Shown here piece by piece: positions 36,782-46,189 of a stretch of 64,000 nucleotides of DNA. This DNA is from Anaerolineae bacterium (GTDB lineage Bacteria > Chloroflexota > Anaerolineae > Aggregatilineales > J027). The position numbers were made by a program, and so were the translations under genes. The stretch lies in the NCBI GenBank assembly GCA_008933735.1, contig WBUL01000001.1, positions 464,057 through 528,056 of the forward strand, in the 5' to 3' direction. The notes beneath the pieces are model-generated. The model was given only the letters and a program-made list of their open reading frames with translations. It had not been told where the DNA came from and did no database searches. The first letter of the stretch is position 1; every line of letters begins with the position of its first letter.

Positions 36782-38134
36782 TTATGGGGTAGCTTCCGGG
36801 GTTATCTCGACAGGAATCACCTCAGGTGTCATTGTTGGAACGATTTGGGGGAGCGCCGCGCCGCAATCTTTGAGTGTATCAGCGAATTTATCCTGAGTGG
36901 TGGGATTATCAGCAGTCATCACATACCCCTCATTCAAAACCGGAATCGCCAGATCGCAGCGCAGAAGATAAAAGTGGGAGCGGCCTAATTGCAGCCAATC
37001 AATTGGGTCTTTTGAGCCGTTGCTAATAGCATTTTCGAGCAAGGGAATCGCCTGGGCATAACTCTGGGACGCATAGCGCAGTCCCCCAAGCCAGGACAAA
37101 CACTGGTAATTGTCCGGGTCTATCTCAATACAGCGTTGAAAGGATTGTTGGGCTTCCTCGCCATTCCCCACATTGGTATACAGAGCCCCCAACCGAAACA
37201 AGATCGCAGTATCACGGGGGTTACTCTCCAGAGCGGATTTTAGCAGCGCAATCCCGTCTTCAGTCTGATTATTCGCGTAATAACTCAATGCAAGCTCCAG
37301 CGCGATATATCCGAGATTTGGCGCCGCTTCCAACGCTCTTTCGTAATACTCGATAGCCGTATCACGGTCAAGCTGATATTCAGAAATCCATCCTTTTGCC
37401 CGAAATACCTGAGCAATGGTTTCAGGAGAAGCTGCCCCCATCCGGCGCAAGTCCTCAATCGCTTCATCAATCGTAGCGACGGCGATTGACTGAGAGGTTT
37501 CGACAAGCCGGGGATTATTCAGTGCCGAACGTTGATAGGCCTCTGCGAGATAGGCCTTAGCTTCTACAAAATCCGGATTTAGCTCAAGGGCGACATTCGC
37601 ATAGGCAATCGCCTCGCCGGGGCGGTCGAGCCAGTTCAAGACCATTGCCCGCACTGCCCATCCATGTGGATCTTCCGGGTTCGCATTGATCGTTTTTTCC
37701 GAGACTTCCAGCGCTTCCTGCATTTTGGCCTCGTCTGCTCCCAGACTGGAAGTAATGACCAACAAGTAGGCGAGCCGATAATGGGAATCGACATCATTGG
37801 GGTTGCCGGAAATGACCACCCGGTAGTTGTCAATCGCCCGATCAAAGTCGCCCAGGCTGTAGGCGCTGACTGCCTCTGCTAGTGCACCTGTGACATTCGG
37901 TGTCGGGGTGGGAGTCGGACGGCTTATCTGAATTTCCCCGACCCGTTCCCCGGCCTGACTCGCCACATTCCCGACGGCATTACGGAAAAGCTCGCGGTTA
38001 TTGATAATCCAGTATCCTCCTGCTACCAGAATGCCTATCAAAATCAAGTTCCGCAGCCAGCGCCAGGAACGAAACAGGTGGCGGCGGCGGCCTTTGGACT
38101 GATATTTTTTAGGAGTTTTGAGTTGCAGGCTCAA
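36782..38134 (-). CDS. Membrane-anchored TPR-repeat protein
   Basis: 450 aa. A basic N-terminus (KKYQSKGRRRHLFRSWRW) precedes one transmembrane helix (about 30-46). The rest (about 90-420) is TPR repeats, such as AVSAYSLGDFDRAIDNYRVVI and AIEYYERALEAAPNLGYIALE. The C-terminus is a short Pro/Thr/Glu tail. The start codon is TTG at 38134, with AGGAG 11 nt upstream. It lies 3 nt after the paralogous TPR gene. A scaffolding role is the general expectation; no partner is indicated. Confidence 0.8.
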   Translation of the reverse strand: MSLQLKTPKKYQSKGRRRHLFRSWRWLRNLILIGILVAGGYWIINNRELFRNAVGNVASQAGERVGEIQISRPTPTPTPNVTGALAEAVSAYSLGDFDRAIDNYRVVISGNPNDVDSHYRLAYLLVITSSLGADEAKMQEALEVSEKTINANPEDPHGWAVRAMVLNWLDRPGEAIAYANVALELNPDFVEAKAYLAEAYQRSALNNPRLVETSQSIAVATIDEAIEDLRRMGAASPETIAQVFRAKGWISEYQLDRDTAIEYYERALEAAPNLGYIALELALSYYANNQTEDGIALLKSALESNPRDTAILFRLGALYTNVGNGEEAQQSFQRCIEIDPDNYQCLSWLGGLRYASQSYAQAIPLLENAISNGSKDPIDWLQLGRSHFYLLRCDLAIPVLNEGYVMTADNPTTQDKFADTLKDCGAALPQIVPTMTPEVIPVEITPEATP

Positions 38135-38137
38135 GAG

Positions 38138-39418
38138 CTAGAATACTCCTATTGGCTCAGGGGGTATCGGTGTTGGCGGAATCGGTGTCGGGATGATGCT
38201 GTTATCAAAGTGTGGGTCCTTTTCCGCGCAGAAACTTAGCCCTTCGTAAGTCAGGCGCTCTACAGTTTCATTTGGCGACATGATGAGAGACTCCTGGAGA
38301 AGTGGCACTGCCTCATCGCAGCGATTCAGCAGATACCAGGCCAGCCCGCGAAGATACCAGCACTCGATTTCACGGTCATCCAACGCAAAGTTGCGAGCTT
38401 CCTGAATTTCCGCGCAGGTTTCGAACGACTCGATTGCTCCTTCGTAGTTACGGCGGGTGTACTGCACCATTCCCAACTGGCGCCACGCTTCCGGGAAGGT
38501 ATTATCGAGCAAAATCGCCTGCTCACAGGCCTCCTGAGCACGAGCATCATCGCGTTGGCGAAAATAGGCTTCACATTTGCGAGTATAGGCTTTAACGTTG
38601 GCCGGGTCGTTTGCCAGTACCTGATCGTAGGCAGCAACGGCGGCATCGTAATTTTCCTGCGCCAGATAGTACACAGCAAGCTCAAAATAGAGGGCATCCA
38701 TGCGCGGCGCAATAGCGATAGCATCATTGTAGGCCTGAATAGCGAGATCAAATTCGCCGACGAAGGCCAGTGACAGTGCCAGCGCCCGTTTGGAGTCCAC
38801 ACTCATTTCATTCAACTCTACGGCGCGGTCAGCCGACTCAATCGCCTGACGGTAACGTCCCTGGGCCCGATAGGCCATTGAAAGATAAGCGTGGGCTTCC
38901 GCCCACTGGGGTGCAAGCTCAATAGCGCGGATTCCAGCCGCAATCGCTTCTTCACTGCGCCCATTCTCTACCAGCGCCAGCGAATACATCGCCTGAGCGC
39001 GAGCATCGTCGGGATATTTCTGAACGGTCTGCTCAGCAACAGCCAGCGCCTCTTCTGCCAGGAAAGCATAGTTGCGACCGGCAAAACTGCGATAGATCAG
39101 CGCTCGTACAAACTGAAAGACGACATCCAGATTATCCGGCTCCAGACGGGCCGCATCTCGATACTTATTTACGGACTCCTCAAGGTCACCCGCCTGGAAT
39201 GCGGCTTCTGCCTGGGTTGCCAGCGTCACTGCCGAGGTTGTAGGGGTGGCAGTACCGTAAATAATTTCCATCGTAGAAGATTGCACGTCCTCAAAATAGA
39301 TCGTCATGAGGATGACCAGTGCCATAGTCACCATCCACATGCCAAAAAACCAGCCCGGCCAGCGCCGACGTGCCTGACGACCAAAATGTAAGTTAGACCG
39401 ATCCCGTCGAATTTGCAT
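38138..39418 (-). CDS. Membrane-anchored TPR-repeat protein (paralogue)
   Basis: 426 aa with the same plan as the downstream gene: a basic N-terminus (QIRRDRSNLHFGRQARRRW), one transmembrane helix (about 22-42), a TPR superhelix (about 65-400, with AAFQAGDLEESVNKYRDAARLEPDN and AIQAYNDAIAIAPRMDALYFE) and a Pro-rich end. The two genes probably form an operon and arose by duplication. Topology suggests the TPR part is outside the cytoplasm under the positive-inside rule. Confidence 0.8.
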   Translation of the reverse strand: MQIRRDRSNLHFGRQARRRWPGWFFGMWMVTMALVILMTIYFEDVQSSTMEIIYGTATPTTSAVTLATQAEAAFQAGDLEESVNKYRDAARLEPDNLDVVFQFVRALIYRSFAGRNYAFLAEEALAVAEQTVQKYPDDARAQAMYSLALVENGRSEEAIAAGIRAIELAPQWAEAHAYLSMAYRAQGRYRQAIESADRAVELNEMSVDSKRALALSLAFVGEFDLAIQAYNDAIAIAPRMDALYFELAVYYLAQENYDAAVAAYDQVLANDPANVKAYTRKCEAYFRQRDDARAQEACEQAILLDNTFPEAWRQLGMVQYTRRNYEGAIESFETCAEIQEARNFALDDREIECWYLRGLAWYLLNRCDEAVPLLQESLIMSPNETVERLTYEGLSFCAEKDPHFDNSIIPTPIPPTPIPPEPIGVF

Positions 39419-39456
39419 TTACACTTTCCTCAACCGTCGGATAGTGTACCACAGCC

Positions 39457-39603
39457 CTAAGCGAGGACACCCATCTGAATTAGCACCAGAACAACCAGCA
39501 CGATGATTAGCATCGAGAACATGAGTATGGCAAACAGCCAGCGTGACAGGGGAATTTTATAGTAGCTCAGATAACTTCGAATACGCTTCCGGTGAAACAA
39601 CAT
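39457..39603 (-). CDS. Possible small single-span membrane protein
   Basis: 48 aa: a basic start MLFHRKRIRSYLSYYK followed by a long hydrophobic helix (about 20-47). A longer reading from 39732 would overlap the receiver gene and add 43 residues without membrane character, so the internal ATG is chosen. A weak GGAA lies 6-7 nt upstream. It sits between the receiver gene and the TPR genes on the same strand. No family is recognised. Confidence 0.4.
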   Translation of the reverse strand: MLFHRKRIRSYLSYYKIPLSRWLFAILMFSMLIIVLVVLVLIQMGVLA

Positions 39604-39697
39604 GCCACATTCCAACACGACAACGCTGTTTCCTACGATAGCACTGTCCCTTTCATTTAATGAAGTACGTTCCCCCCACGTTTTGCCAATGGGGACG

Positions 39698-40132
39698 TTA
39701 CTTATTGATCGAATACAGACGTAAACGGGCATTATTGCCCAACACCATCATCTGAGATTTGACCTTGACGGGTTGGAGTTCAAGTTGGTTGATCAGGGTC
39801 AGCACCTGCTTCAAATCAAACGGCTTAACCAAATAACCATTTGCCCCACCGACACAGGCTCTGTACAGAATTTCCGGGTCATCGGTGGCGGTAGACATGA
39901 TCAGAAGGATGTTTTCAAATTTATCACGCAGCAGACTGACCAGATCAAGACCATTTATATCCGGCAGTTCAATGTCGATCAGGGCCATCTCGAAAGTCAT
40001 TTCGTTAGCCATTTTTTGGACCGCCTCGCCGGACTCCGCCTGGTAAATCTCAAAATCACCTGCTTTTAAGGCAAAGTACAACAGCAGGCGGTTGCTGTGA
40101 TCGTCATCTACAATCAGAACTTTTTTGGGCAC
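39698..40132 (-). CDS. Stand-alone response regulator receiver protein
   Basis: 144 aa. A CheY-like receiver fold occupies residues 1-120: VDDD at 8-11, the phosphoacceptor Asp in MALIDIELPDINGLDL (about 53) and the conserved Lys in GYLVKPFDLKQVL. About 20 further residues follow without an output domain. The start codon is GTG, preceded by AAAGGTGAT. It lies 12 nt after the Ser/Thr kinase gene, so the two may be co-expressed. Confidence 0.85.
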   Translation of the reverse strand: MPKKVLIVDDDHSNRLLLYFALKAGDFEIYQAESGEAVQKMANEMTFEMALIDIELPDINGLDLVSLLRDKFENILLIMSTATDDPEILYRACVGGANGYLVKPFDLKQVLTLINQLELQPVKVKSQMMVLGNNARLRLYSINK

Positions 40133-40144
40133 GCTTTATCACCT

Positions 40145-42118
40145 TTAAGGCAGCCAGATGGCGTTATATCCCCCCAGGTGGGTGATCTGTTCGGCAATCA
40201 ACCGATTACGTGGCAATAGAAAAAGGTTGCGGATGCCGTCTTCGTCCTCAGCGCTAAAAAGCACATACTTCGCATCCGGGCTGTAGACCACCGTGTCATC
40301 CTCCCCCGCCCCATCATAAATCTGTGCCAAGATGCTCCCATCAGCCAACATTTCCGCAATTGCTGCGCCTGCCACGCCCTGCTTAAGATATAAAATTCGT
40401 TCCCCGGTATCATTCCAGTGTGGTGACCATTCCGGACTGTCATTGCGAGTTATCTGTGTTGCTGACTCGCTGGCAATATCCAGCCGGAAAATCTCCCGTG
40501 AATTCGGGTTCGTTGTTCGCTGCACCGCATATACCAACTGCTGTCCATCCGGTGAGATGCTCAAATTCGCGGCGTAACCGTTATCCTCATACAAAACCAT
40601 TTCATCTTCTGTTGTTAGGTCATATTGGATGATTCGATAGCGGGCGACTCCGTTGACCGTCCTCACAAACAATATATGGTTTCCATCCGGCGTCCAGATC
40701 GGTGAGACCTCCTCGCTTAAGTTGCTGGTCACGGGTTGGGCGTCGCTGCCATCGCTCCGGCTGATGTAGACCTCAATCTGTTCGATGTTATCGTCACTCA
40801 AATTACCATCAGGGTCAAATAAATAGACAATTCGGTCTCCATCGGGCGAAATCGCTGGGCTGCCCTCCGCGCCATTTGTACGCGTGAGGCGGGTTTCGTT
40901 ACCGGTTGTTAAATCCAGAACATATAAATCAGGCTGTTCGTTGCGATCTGAAACAAACAGAATTCGTCCTTCGCGCAAAGGAGCGAGAGAAACCGCGTTC
41001 GCAGTAGCAGTTAAGCGAAATTCTCCTGTCGCAGCAAAATCCGGTGCTTTGGCAGGCTCAGTATCATATAGAAATAAATATCCGCCCAGCAAAATAAAAG
41101 CCAGAATAATAGCGATGATCGTCGGCAAACCCACATACATCAGGGTAGGTGACCGGCGCGGTTGTGACATCGGAATGGATAATGAAGAGGGATAATTAAC
41201 CTGAGACATTGGGCGGCGAGGCGTTGGCTGGGCGCTGGATGGTGCGGGCGACAAAACAGGCGAGTGAGAATTGGAACTGGGTACCGTAGCTTCCAGGGCA
41301 AACAAATCGGCGTCATCTAACTGACCAGCCAGTTCCGTCGCGGTGCGGTAGCGCTGATCACGATCTTTCGCCAGCGCTTTCATTACAACGGCTTCCACTC
41401 CCGGCGCAATATCTGGTTTAAATTTCCGTGGGAACGGTGGTTCTTGCGTCACATGCATCACGGCGATACTGTAGGGGGTTTCAGCCTCAAAAGGCCGCCT
41501 GCCCGTCAGCATTTCATAGATTACGACGCCCAGCGAGTAAATATCGCTCCGTCCATCCAGGGGTAACCCCTGTGCCTGCTCAGGAGACATATACGCAGGT
41601 GTGCCTACAACCCCGGTCGCTGTCAGTTTTTCGTTGCTGCTGAGCAGGCGTGCAATCCCAAAATCAGTAATGTATGCGTCACCCATCTTATCGAGGAGGA
41701 TGTTGCTGGGTTTCAAATCCCGATGCAGCACATCATGGCTATGAGCATAATCCAGCGCCCCGGCGATCTGCCGGACGATCTGCTGAACTTTTTCCAATTC
41801 AACGGGACCTTTCGTGATCAGGCCATCTACTGAACCACCTTCCATCAGGCGCATTATAATATAAGGTATTCCATCCACTTCTCCGTAATCATGAACTGGC
41901 ACGATCGCCCGGTGTTCCAACCGCGCTACGATTGATGCTTCCCGCTTGAAGCGTTCCAGAAACGAGGGTTCATGCAAAAACTCACGGGGCAGTACCTTCA
42001 ACGCGACATCCCGATTCATCGAAATCTGATGAGCCCGGTAGACAGTTGCCATGCCGCCCCGTGCCAATTCCTCAAGAATTTCGTACCCGTTGATAACTTG
42101 ACCAATTAAGTTCGACAT
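40145..42118 (-). CDS. Ser/Thr protein kinase with TolB-like propeller (PknB family)
   Basis: 657 aa. A eukaryotic-type kinase domain (about 10-275) has a GGMATVYRA glycine loop (21-29), K41, HRDLKPSN (catalytic D134), DFG (D152) and GTPAYMSPEQ. A Ser/Pro-rich linker leads to a transmembrane helix (about 325-349). The extracytoplasmic part (about 370-655) has PD40/TolB-like blades such as PAISPDGDRIVYLFDPDG and PIWTPDGNHILFVR. All catalytic residues are intact. The propeller probably senses or binds wall or extracellular ligands. Confidence 0.94.
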   Translation of the reverse strand: MSNLIGQVINGYEILEELARGGMATVYRAHQISMNRDVALKVLPREFLHEPSFLERFKREASIVARLEHRAIVPVHDYGEVDGIPYIIMRLMEGGSVDGLITKGPVELEKVQQIVRQIAGALDYAHSHDVLHRDLKPSNILLDKMGDAYITDFGIARLLSSNEKLTATGVVGTPAYMSPEQAQGLPLDGRSDIYSLGVVIYEMLTGRRPFEAETPYSIAVMHVTQEPPFPRKFKPDIAPGVEAVVMKALAKDRDQRYRTATELAGQLDDADLFALEATVPSSNSHSPVLSPAPSSAQPTPRRPMSQVNYPSSLSIPMSQPRRSPTLMYVGLPTIIAIILAFILLGGYLFLYDTEPAKAPDFAATGEFRLTATANAVSLAPLREGRILFVSDRNEQPDLYVLDLTTGNETRLTRTNGAEGSPAISPDGDRIVYLFDPDGNLSDDNIEQIEVYISRSDGSDAQPVTSNLSEEVSPIWTPDGNHILFVRTVNGVARYRIIQYDLTTEDEMVLYEDNGYAANLSISPDGQQLVYAVQRTTNPNSREIFRLDIASESATQITRNDSPEWSPHWNDTGERILYLKQGVAGAAIAEMLADGSILAQIYDGAGEDDTVVYSPDAKYVLFSAEDEDGIRNLFLLPRNRLIAEQITHLGGYNAIWLP

Positions 42119-42174
42119 GCCGACAATTCTATCTAAAAAAACGGAAAAAACCTTTAAGCTATCGCGCCGTAGGT

Positions 42175-42203
42175 TTGCACTTCATAAACAGTCATGATAC
42201 ATT
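42175..42203 (+). promoter_or_regulatory. Sigma70-type promoter of the OmpR-family regulator
   Basis: TTGCAC (42175-42180) and TACATT (42198-42203) are separated by 17 nt. The start would be about 40 nt upstream of the ATG at 42250. Confidence 0.6.
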
Positions 42204-42249
42204 AACTTCCAACAAGTTTGAACTTCCTAACAAACGTAAGGCGGTGGAA

Positions 42250-42936
42250 ATGGGCGAGAAAATCCTGGTTATTGATGATGAAGAAACTACCGTACAACTG
42301 ATAAGCATCCTTCTTGAACGACGCGGTTATGAAGTGATTAAAGCCTACCGTGCCGAGGATGGGCTGCGGAAAGCCTATCAGACTCACCCTGAACTCGTCC
42401 TGCTGGATATTATGATGCCAGATATGGATGGATGGGAAGTTTGCCGCCGCTTGCGAGAACTCTCGGATGTGCCGATTATCTTCCTGACGGCTCGCAACGA
42501 AATCCGCGATGTTGTCAAAGGGCTGGAATTGGGCGCAGATGATTACATTGTTAAGCCCTACGACAACGAAGAACTGGTCGCACGGGTGAGAGCGCATTTG
42601 CGCCGAGCACCCAAACCTTCTATTTCAGAAGAATTGGTGTTTGACGGCGGCAATTTCCGTATTAATTTTCTGAACCGTGAGGTGCGGGTGCGGAATAATC
42701 CGGTACACCTCACCCCCAAAGAATTTAATTTACTGGGCGTGCTGGTGCGAAATGCGGGCCGGGTTCTGACGCGCACAGAACTGGTGAAAGAAGCCTGGGG
42801 TCCGGAATATGGCGACGCGATAGACAGCCTGAAGTTGTACATTCATTATCTGCGGCAAAAAGTCGAGGTTGACCCGCAAGACCCGACCTATATTCTGACC
42901 TCGCGGGGGGTAGGCTATCGATTTGCAGTACGGTAA
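42250..42936 (+). CDS. OmpR/PhoB-family response regulator
   Basis: 228 aa. A receiver (1-120: acidic pair D9-D10, phosphoacceptor D53 in LVLLDIMMPDMDGWEV, Lys in YIVKPYDNEELV) is followed by an OmpR-type winged helix (about 130-228, with HLTPKEFNLLGVLVRNAGRVLTR and the recognition helix near SLKLYIHYLRQKVE). No histidine kinase gene is adjacent, so it is an orphan regulator here. An upstream reading from 42175 is rejected because the receiver starts at MGEKILV with AAGG upstream. Confidence 0.95.
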   Translation: MGEKILVIDDEETTVQLISILLERRGYEVIKAYRAEDGLRKAYQTHPELVLLDIMMPDMDGWEVCRRLRELSDVPIIFLTARNEIRDVVKGLELGADDYIVKPYDNEELVARVRAHLRRAPKPSISEELVFDGGNFRINFLNREVRVRNNPVHLTPKEFNLLGVLVRNAGRVLTRTELVKEAWGPEYGDAIDSLKLYIHYLRQKVEVDPQDPTYILTSRGVGYRFAVR

Positions 42937-42940
42937 AGTA

Positions 42941-42988
42941 GGGGCGGACACGTCGTCCGCCCGGTAACGCGGGCGGGTCAAAGACCGC
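42941..42988. repeat. Tandem intergenic hairpins between convergent genes
   Basis: GGGCGGAC (42942-42949) and GTCCGCCC (42955-42962) form an 8-bp stem with an ACGTC loop. A second hairpin follows, with GGTC-AAA-GACC flanked by GCG/GCGC. There is no strong T tract. It could end transcription of both convergent genes, but its GC-rich, TAGGGG-bordered look resembles dispersed palindromic repeats. Confidence 0.6.
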
Positions 42989-42992
42989 GCCT

Positions 42993-44555
42993 TTACTCCG
43001 CCCAATCGTTGGCAATATCTATAGAGTTGGGATCGGTCGCAAGACCGTAAATCTCCTGGGTTTCCCGGTCATAGATGAACACATCCCAGTTGTCGCGCAC
43101 ATTGGATGAAAAAACAATGTATTTCCCATCCGGCGAAAAGCGCGGCTTGAGGTCTTGCGGGCCAAAATCAATCAGTACGGTCGGCTCGGCTGAACCATTG
43201 GCAGGCATGATATAAATATCCGACAGACCAGGGTTGCCCATCGTTGAGGCAGAAAAAACAATCTCATTCTCGCCACCCCAATCTGGCGCAGATTCGACCA
43301 ATTGATTGCCATTGGTCGTCAGCGTGAAAATGGCTTTGCTGCCAATGTTAATCACCATCAAATCCGTGATGCCGCTTTGTACCTGTACATACACCAGTGC
43401 CGTACCGGTGGGATCAAACGCAGGCCAGAGATTATCCGCTGGGTCTTCCGTCAGCCGCGTTAATGCGGATGGCGGTGGCACAGGTGTTGGTGAAGGCCCT
43501 TCTGTTGGTTGAAAACCTTCCGGAGTCGCCGTAGTTGTAGGGGTTTCAGTCGAAGTTGCTGTAGGCGTCGTCTCCGAGCCAAAAGAAGGTACAGGGGTCG
43601 CTGCACTCACCGCATCCAATTCCAGAAGCCAGAGATCGTGCGTTCCACGCCCGAATTCCGGTGCCGCAAACGCGAGGTTGTCCCCCGACCACGCCGGATA
43701 ATTCGGTGTACTGAGCAAAATCGCGGATGGGTACAAACCCGTGATATTCGTCTCATCAGGGAAACCAATATTCTGGATCAAAATGGCTAAACTGCGTGTC
43801 CCGCTCAAATATTGTGCATACGCATACCGGTCACGCCCAGGAGCCAGCACCGGATTCTGACCACGAACACCCTGATTGGAAAGGGTGACCTTGCTCAAAT
43901 CGCTGGCGTTCACCATCACAATCGGCTGGTTGTCATCATCGCCTGATACCCGCCCCGACTGCATGATAATTCGACCGGGCAAACCGGGCGGCGGCGTAGG
44001 GAAGCTCTCTAGCGTGGCAGTAAAGGTTGCGCTGGGCGTAGAAGTCCAGGTTGGTGGAATAGTCGCAATGGGAATTGGCGTGTCTGAGGGCCCCAGGGCA
44101 AGTGCAGCGTCAGCCGTTTCGGTCAGGTCTGGGGTTCCAGTAATCGTCGGGGCCAGAAATTCTGTTGGCAGCGCTTCCGACGATTCATCACCCCCCAGCA
44201 CTCCAGAAAACAGCAGCAGCAAAACGGCCACAACCAGCACCCCCCCGACCGCCAGCATAAGCATCCGGGGGGAACGCCTGGCCTGTTTTTCTTTCGCAAT
44301 CGCCCGATTTTCCAGTTTATCCAACAGCTCCTGGGCGCGTTTATTCTGGGGGTTAATGATAATCACATTCCCCAGGCAAGCCCGGCGCTCCTCGTCTGTT
44401 TCTACCACTCGCGCCAGCCAGAACCAGGCTTTTTCATTGTACTGATCGATTTTTACAGCCGCTTCTAACTTACCACGCGCCAGGGCTCTATCGCCCGCTT
44501 TGGCGGCTGCAATCCCCTCTTCAACCAATTTCTCAAGCTGCGATTTATCGCTCAC
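42993..44555 (-). CDS. TPR / transmembrane / TolB-like propeller protein (paralogue A)
   Basis: 520 aa. The N-terminal TPR-like pair (about 1-90: LVEEGIAAAKAGDRALARGKLEAAVKI and AWFWLARVVETDEERRACLGNVIIINPQN) is followed by a transmembrane helix (about 97-120), a Thr/Pro-rich linker and a beta-propeller (about 190-515, with PAFDPTGTALVYVQ and PRFSPDGKYIVFSS). There is no catalytic domain. It is one of three tandem paralogues on this strand and shares its propeller type with the nearby Ser/Thr kinase. Confidence 0.8.
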   Translation of the reverse strand: MSDKSQLEKLVEEGIAAAKAGDRALARGKLEAAVKIDQYNEKAWFWLARVVETDEERRACLGNVIIINPQNKRAQELLDKLENRAIAKEKQARRSPRMLMLAVGGVLVVAVLLLLFSGVLGGDESSEALPTEFLAPTITGTPDLTETADAALALGPSDTPIPIATIPPTWTSTPSATFTATLESFPTPPPGLPGRIIMQSGRVSGDDDNQPIVMVNASDLSKVTLSNQGVRGQNPVLAPGRDRYAYAQYLSGTRSLAILIQNIGFPDETNITGLYPSAILLSTPNYPAWSGDNLAFAAPEFGRGTHDLWLLELDAVSAATPVPSFGSETTPTATSTETPTTTATPEGFQPTEGPSPTPVPPPSALTRLTEDPADNLWPAFDPTGTALVYVQVQSGITDLMVINIGSKAIFTLTTNGNQLVESAPDWGGENEIVFSASTMGNPGLSDIYIMPANGSAEPTVLIDFGPQDLKPRFSPDGKYIVFSSNVRDNWDVFIYDRETQEIYGLATDPNSIDIANDWAE

Positions 44556-44571
44556 GCACTCTCCCCCTTAA

Positions 44572-46182
44572 TCAATTCTGTGAGGCCCACTCACCATCCT
44601 GGCTTGGCCCCGCACCACTGGTAATTTTTGTCCATTGGCTGCCATCAGGACGCACCGTCCATAGTTGCAGAACATCGTCATTTTCTCGATTTGTACTGAC
44701 CATGATCCAGATCCCATCTGGCGACCATGCCGGGCTGAATTCATCCCAATCCTGATCATTTAAGGAAACGAGCCGTTCGTTCGTCCCGTCGGCATTCATC
44801 ACATACAAATCCTGGTCATTACCCCGTGTCGAGATGAAGGCGATCATTTGACCATCGGGAGACACCGCAGGCATAAAACTGCTGTTCACGTCATCCGTTA
44901 ATTGTTGTGGCACACCGCTGCCAAGCGGCAGAGACCAGATTTCCAGTTCGCCGGGAGTCGCCTGATCAGAGGCAATTATCAATCGCTGGTTATCGTTAGG
45001 ATCGAACGCCGGGTCGCGTTCATCAAAATTTCCGTCCTGTGTGAGGTTTGTTGGTGTTCCCCCGTCCACCGCAACGAGATAGACATCAAAATCACCTTCT
45101 GCGTTGGAATGAAAGGCAATAAGTTCCCCATCCGGTGACCAGACTGCCCCACCGGTAACTGTTCCCCCTAGCGTGGTCAGTTGACGCGGTGCGCCGCCTG
45201 GCAAAGGCATCACAAAAATCTCCTGCACCTCCGGGGCGAGCTGCACAGTAAACGCCAGGAACGTTCCATCAGGTGAAACCGCTGGGTCTCTGAATTCCAG
45301 CGCTTCAAAGACTTCGGGGATGGGTGTTCCCTCGACCGCTTCTTCTGTTCCAATGGCTTCCCCACTCTCCTCGGCGGTCGCTTCAATTTCTACCTGAATT
45401 CGAGCCGGCGCAAGCTGAATATCCACAGGACGCAAATTTGAACCATCGGCACTGGCAAGGAATAGACGACTTAATCCCACCGGGCTATCTGCTGCGGCAA
45501 AAATGATCTCGTACTCTGCTAGAGGCAGGAGTGTCGCTGTAGGGGTCGCGCTTGGCAGGGGAGTACTGGTCGGTGAAGGTGTCCAGGTTGGCCCCAGGTC
45601 AGGCCGTTCAATTGATCCCGGTACCACTGTCCGCACCAGGGGAACAGCAGGTGTTGGCGGTTCAAGCGTGGCTATAATCGTTGGCGGACCAGATACCTGT
45701 GTTGGACTTTCTTCTTCGTCCTCATCAGATAACTGCATCGCAATGAGCGCCGCCGCGCCGATAATCAGGCCGACCGCCAGCGACAAAAACACAATATACA
45801 GCAGCGATGGGCCACGTGATGCGCCAGCTCGCTCAGCAACACGCAGATCATCAAGCGAAGCGCGTGATACAGACGGCGTGGAAACTCGTTCAGGCGGAGG
45901 CGTTGATCTAACGACCTGGTCTGTTTCAGGGGCTGCGGACTGCAATTTGGAAAGGGCTTGCTGAGCGCGGGCGTTGTTCGGATTGATACTGATGACCCGC
46001 TCCAGCGCCCTACGGCGGTCAGTTGGGTTATCCAACACAGTAGCTAACCACATCCACGCTAATTCGTTTTGGGGGTCTTCGCGCAGCACCTGCTCAAAAA
46101 TCTTACGGGCAACGGTCTTGTTCCCACCCCGCGCCGCTTCAATGCCAGATTTTAAAAGATTCTGGATTTCCTCGTTTGGCAA
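44572..46182 (-). CDS. TPR / transmembrane / TolB-like propeller protein (paralogue B)
   Basis: 536 aa with the same architecture as the downstream paralogue: TPR-like helices (1-85; LLKSGIEAARGGNKTVARKIF, AWMWLATVLDNPTDRRRALERVISINPNN), a transmembrane helix (about 130-152), a Thr/Pro linker and PD40 blades (about 215-530; AVSPDGTFLAFTVQ, AVWSPDGELIAFHSN, AVSPDGQMIAFIST). It lies 16 nt upstream of paralogue A and 7 nt downstream of the short paralogue, so all three form an operon. Confidence 0.8.
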   Translation of the reverse strand: MPNEEIQNLLKSGIEAARGGNKTVARKIFEQVLREDPQNELAWMWLATVLDNPTDRRRALERVISINPNNARAQQALSKLQSAAPETDQVVRSTPPPERVSTPSVSRASLDDLRVAERAGASRGPSLLYIVFLSLAVGLIIGAAALIAMQLSDEDEEESPTQVSGPPTIIATLEPPTPAVPLVRTVVPGSIERPDLGPTWTPSPTSTPLPSATPTATLLPLAEYEIIFAAADSPVGLSRLFLASADGSNLRPVDIQLAPARIQVEIEATAEESGEAIGTEEAVEGTPIPEVFEALEFRDPAVSPDGTFLAFTVQLAPEVQEIFVMPLPGGAPRQLTTLGGTVTGGAVWSPDGELIAFHSNAEGDFDVYLVAVDGGTPTNLTQDGNFDERDPAFDPNDNQRLIIASDQATPGELEIWSLPLGSGVPQQLTDDVNSSFMPAVSPDGQMIAFISTRGNDQDLYVMNADGTNERLVSLNDQDWDEFSPAWSPDGIWIMVSTNRENDDVLQLWTVRPDGSQWTKITSGAGPSQDGEWASQN

Positions 46183-46189
46183 TGGAACC

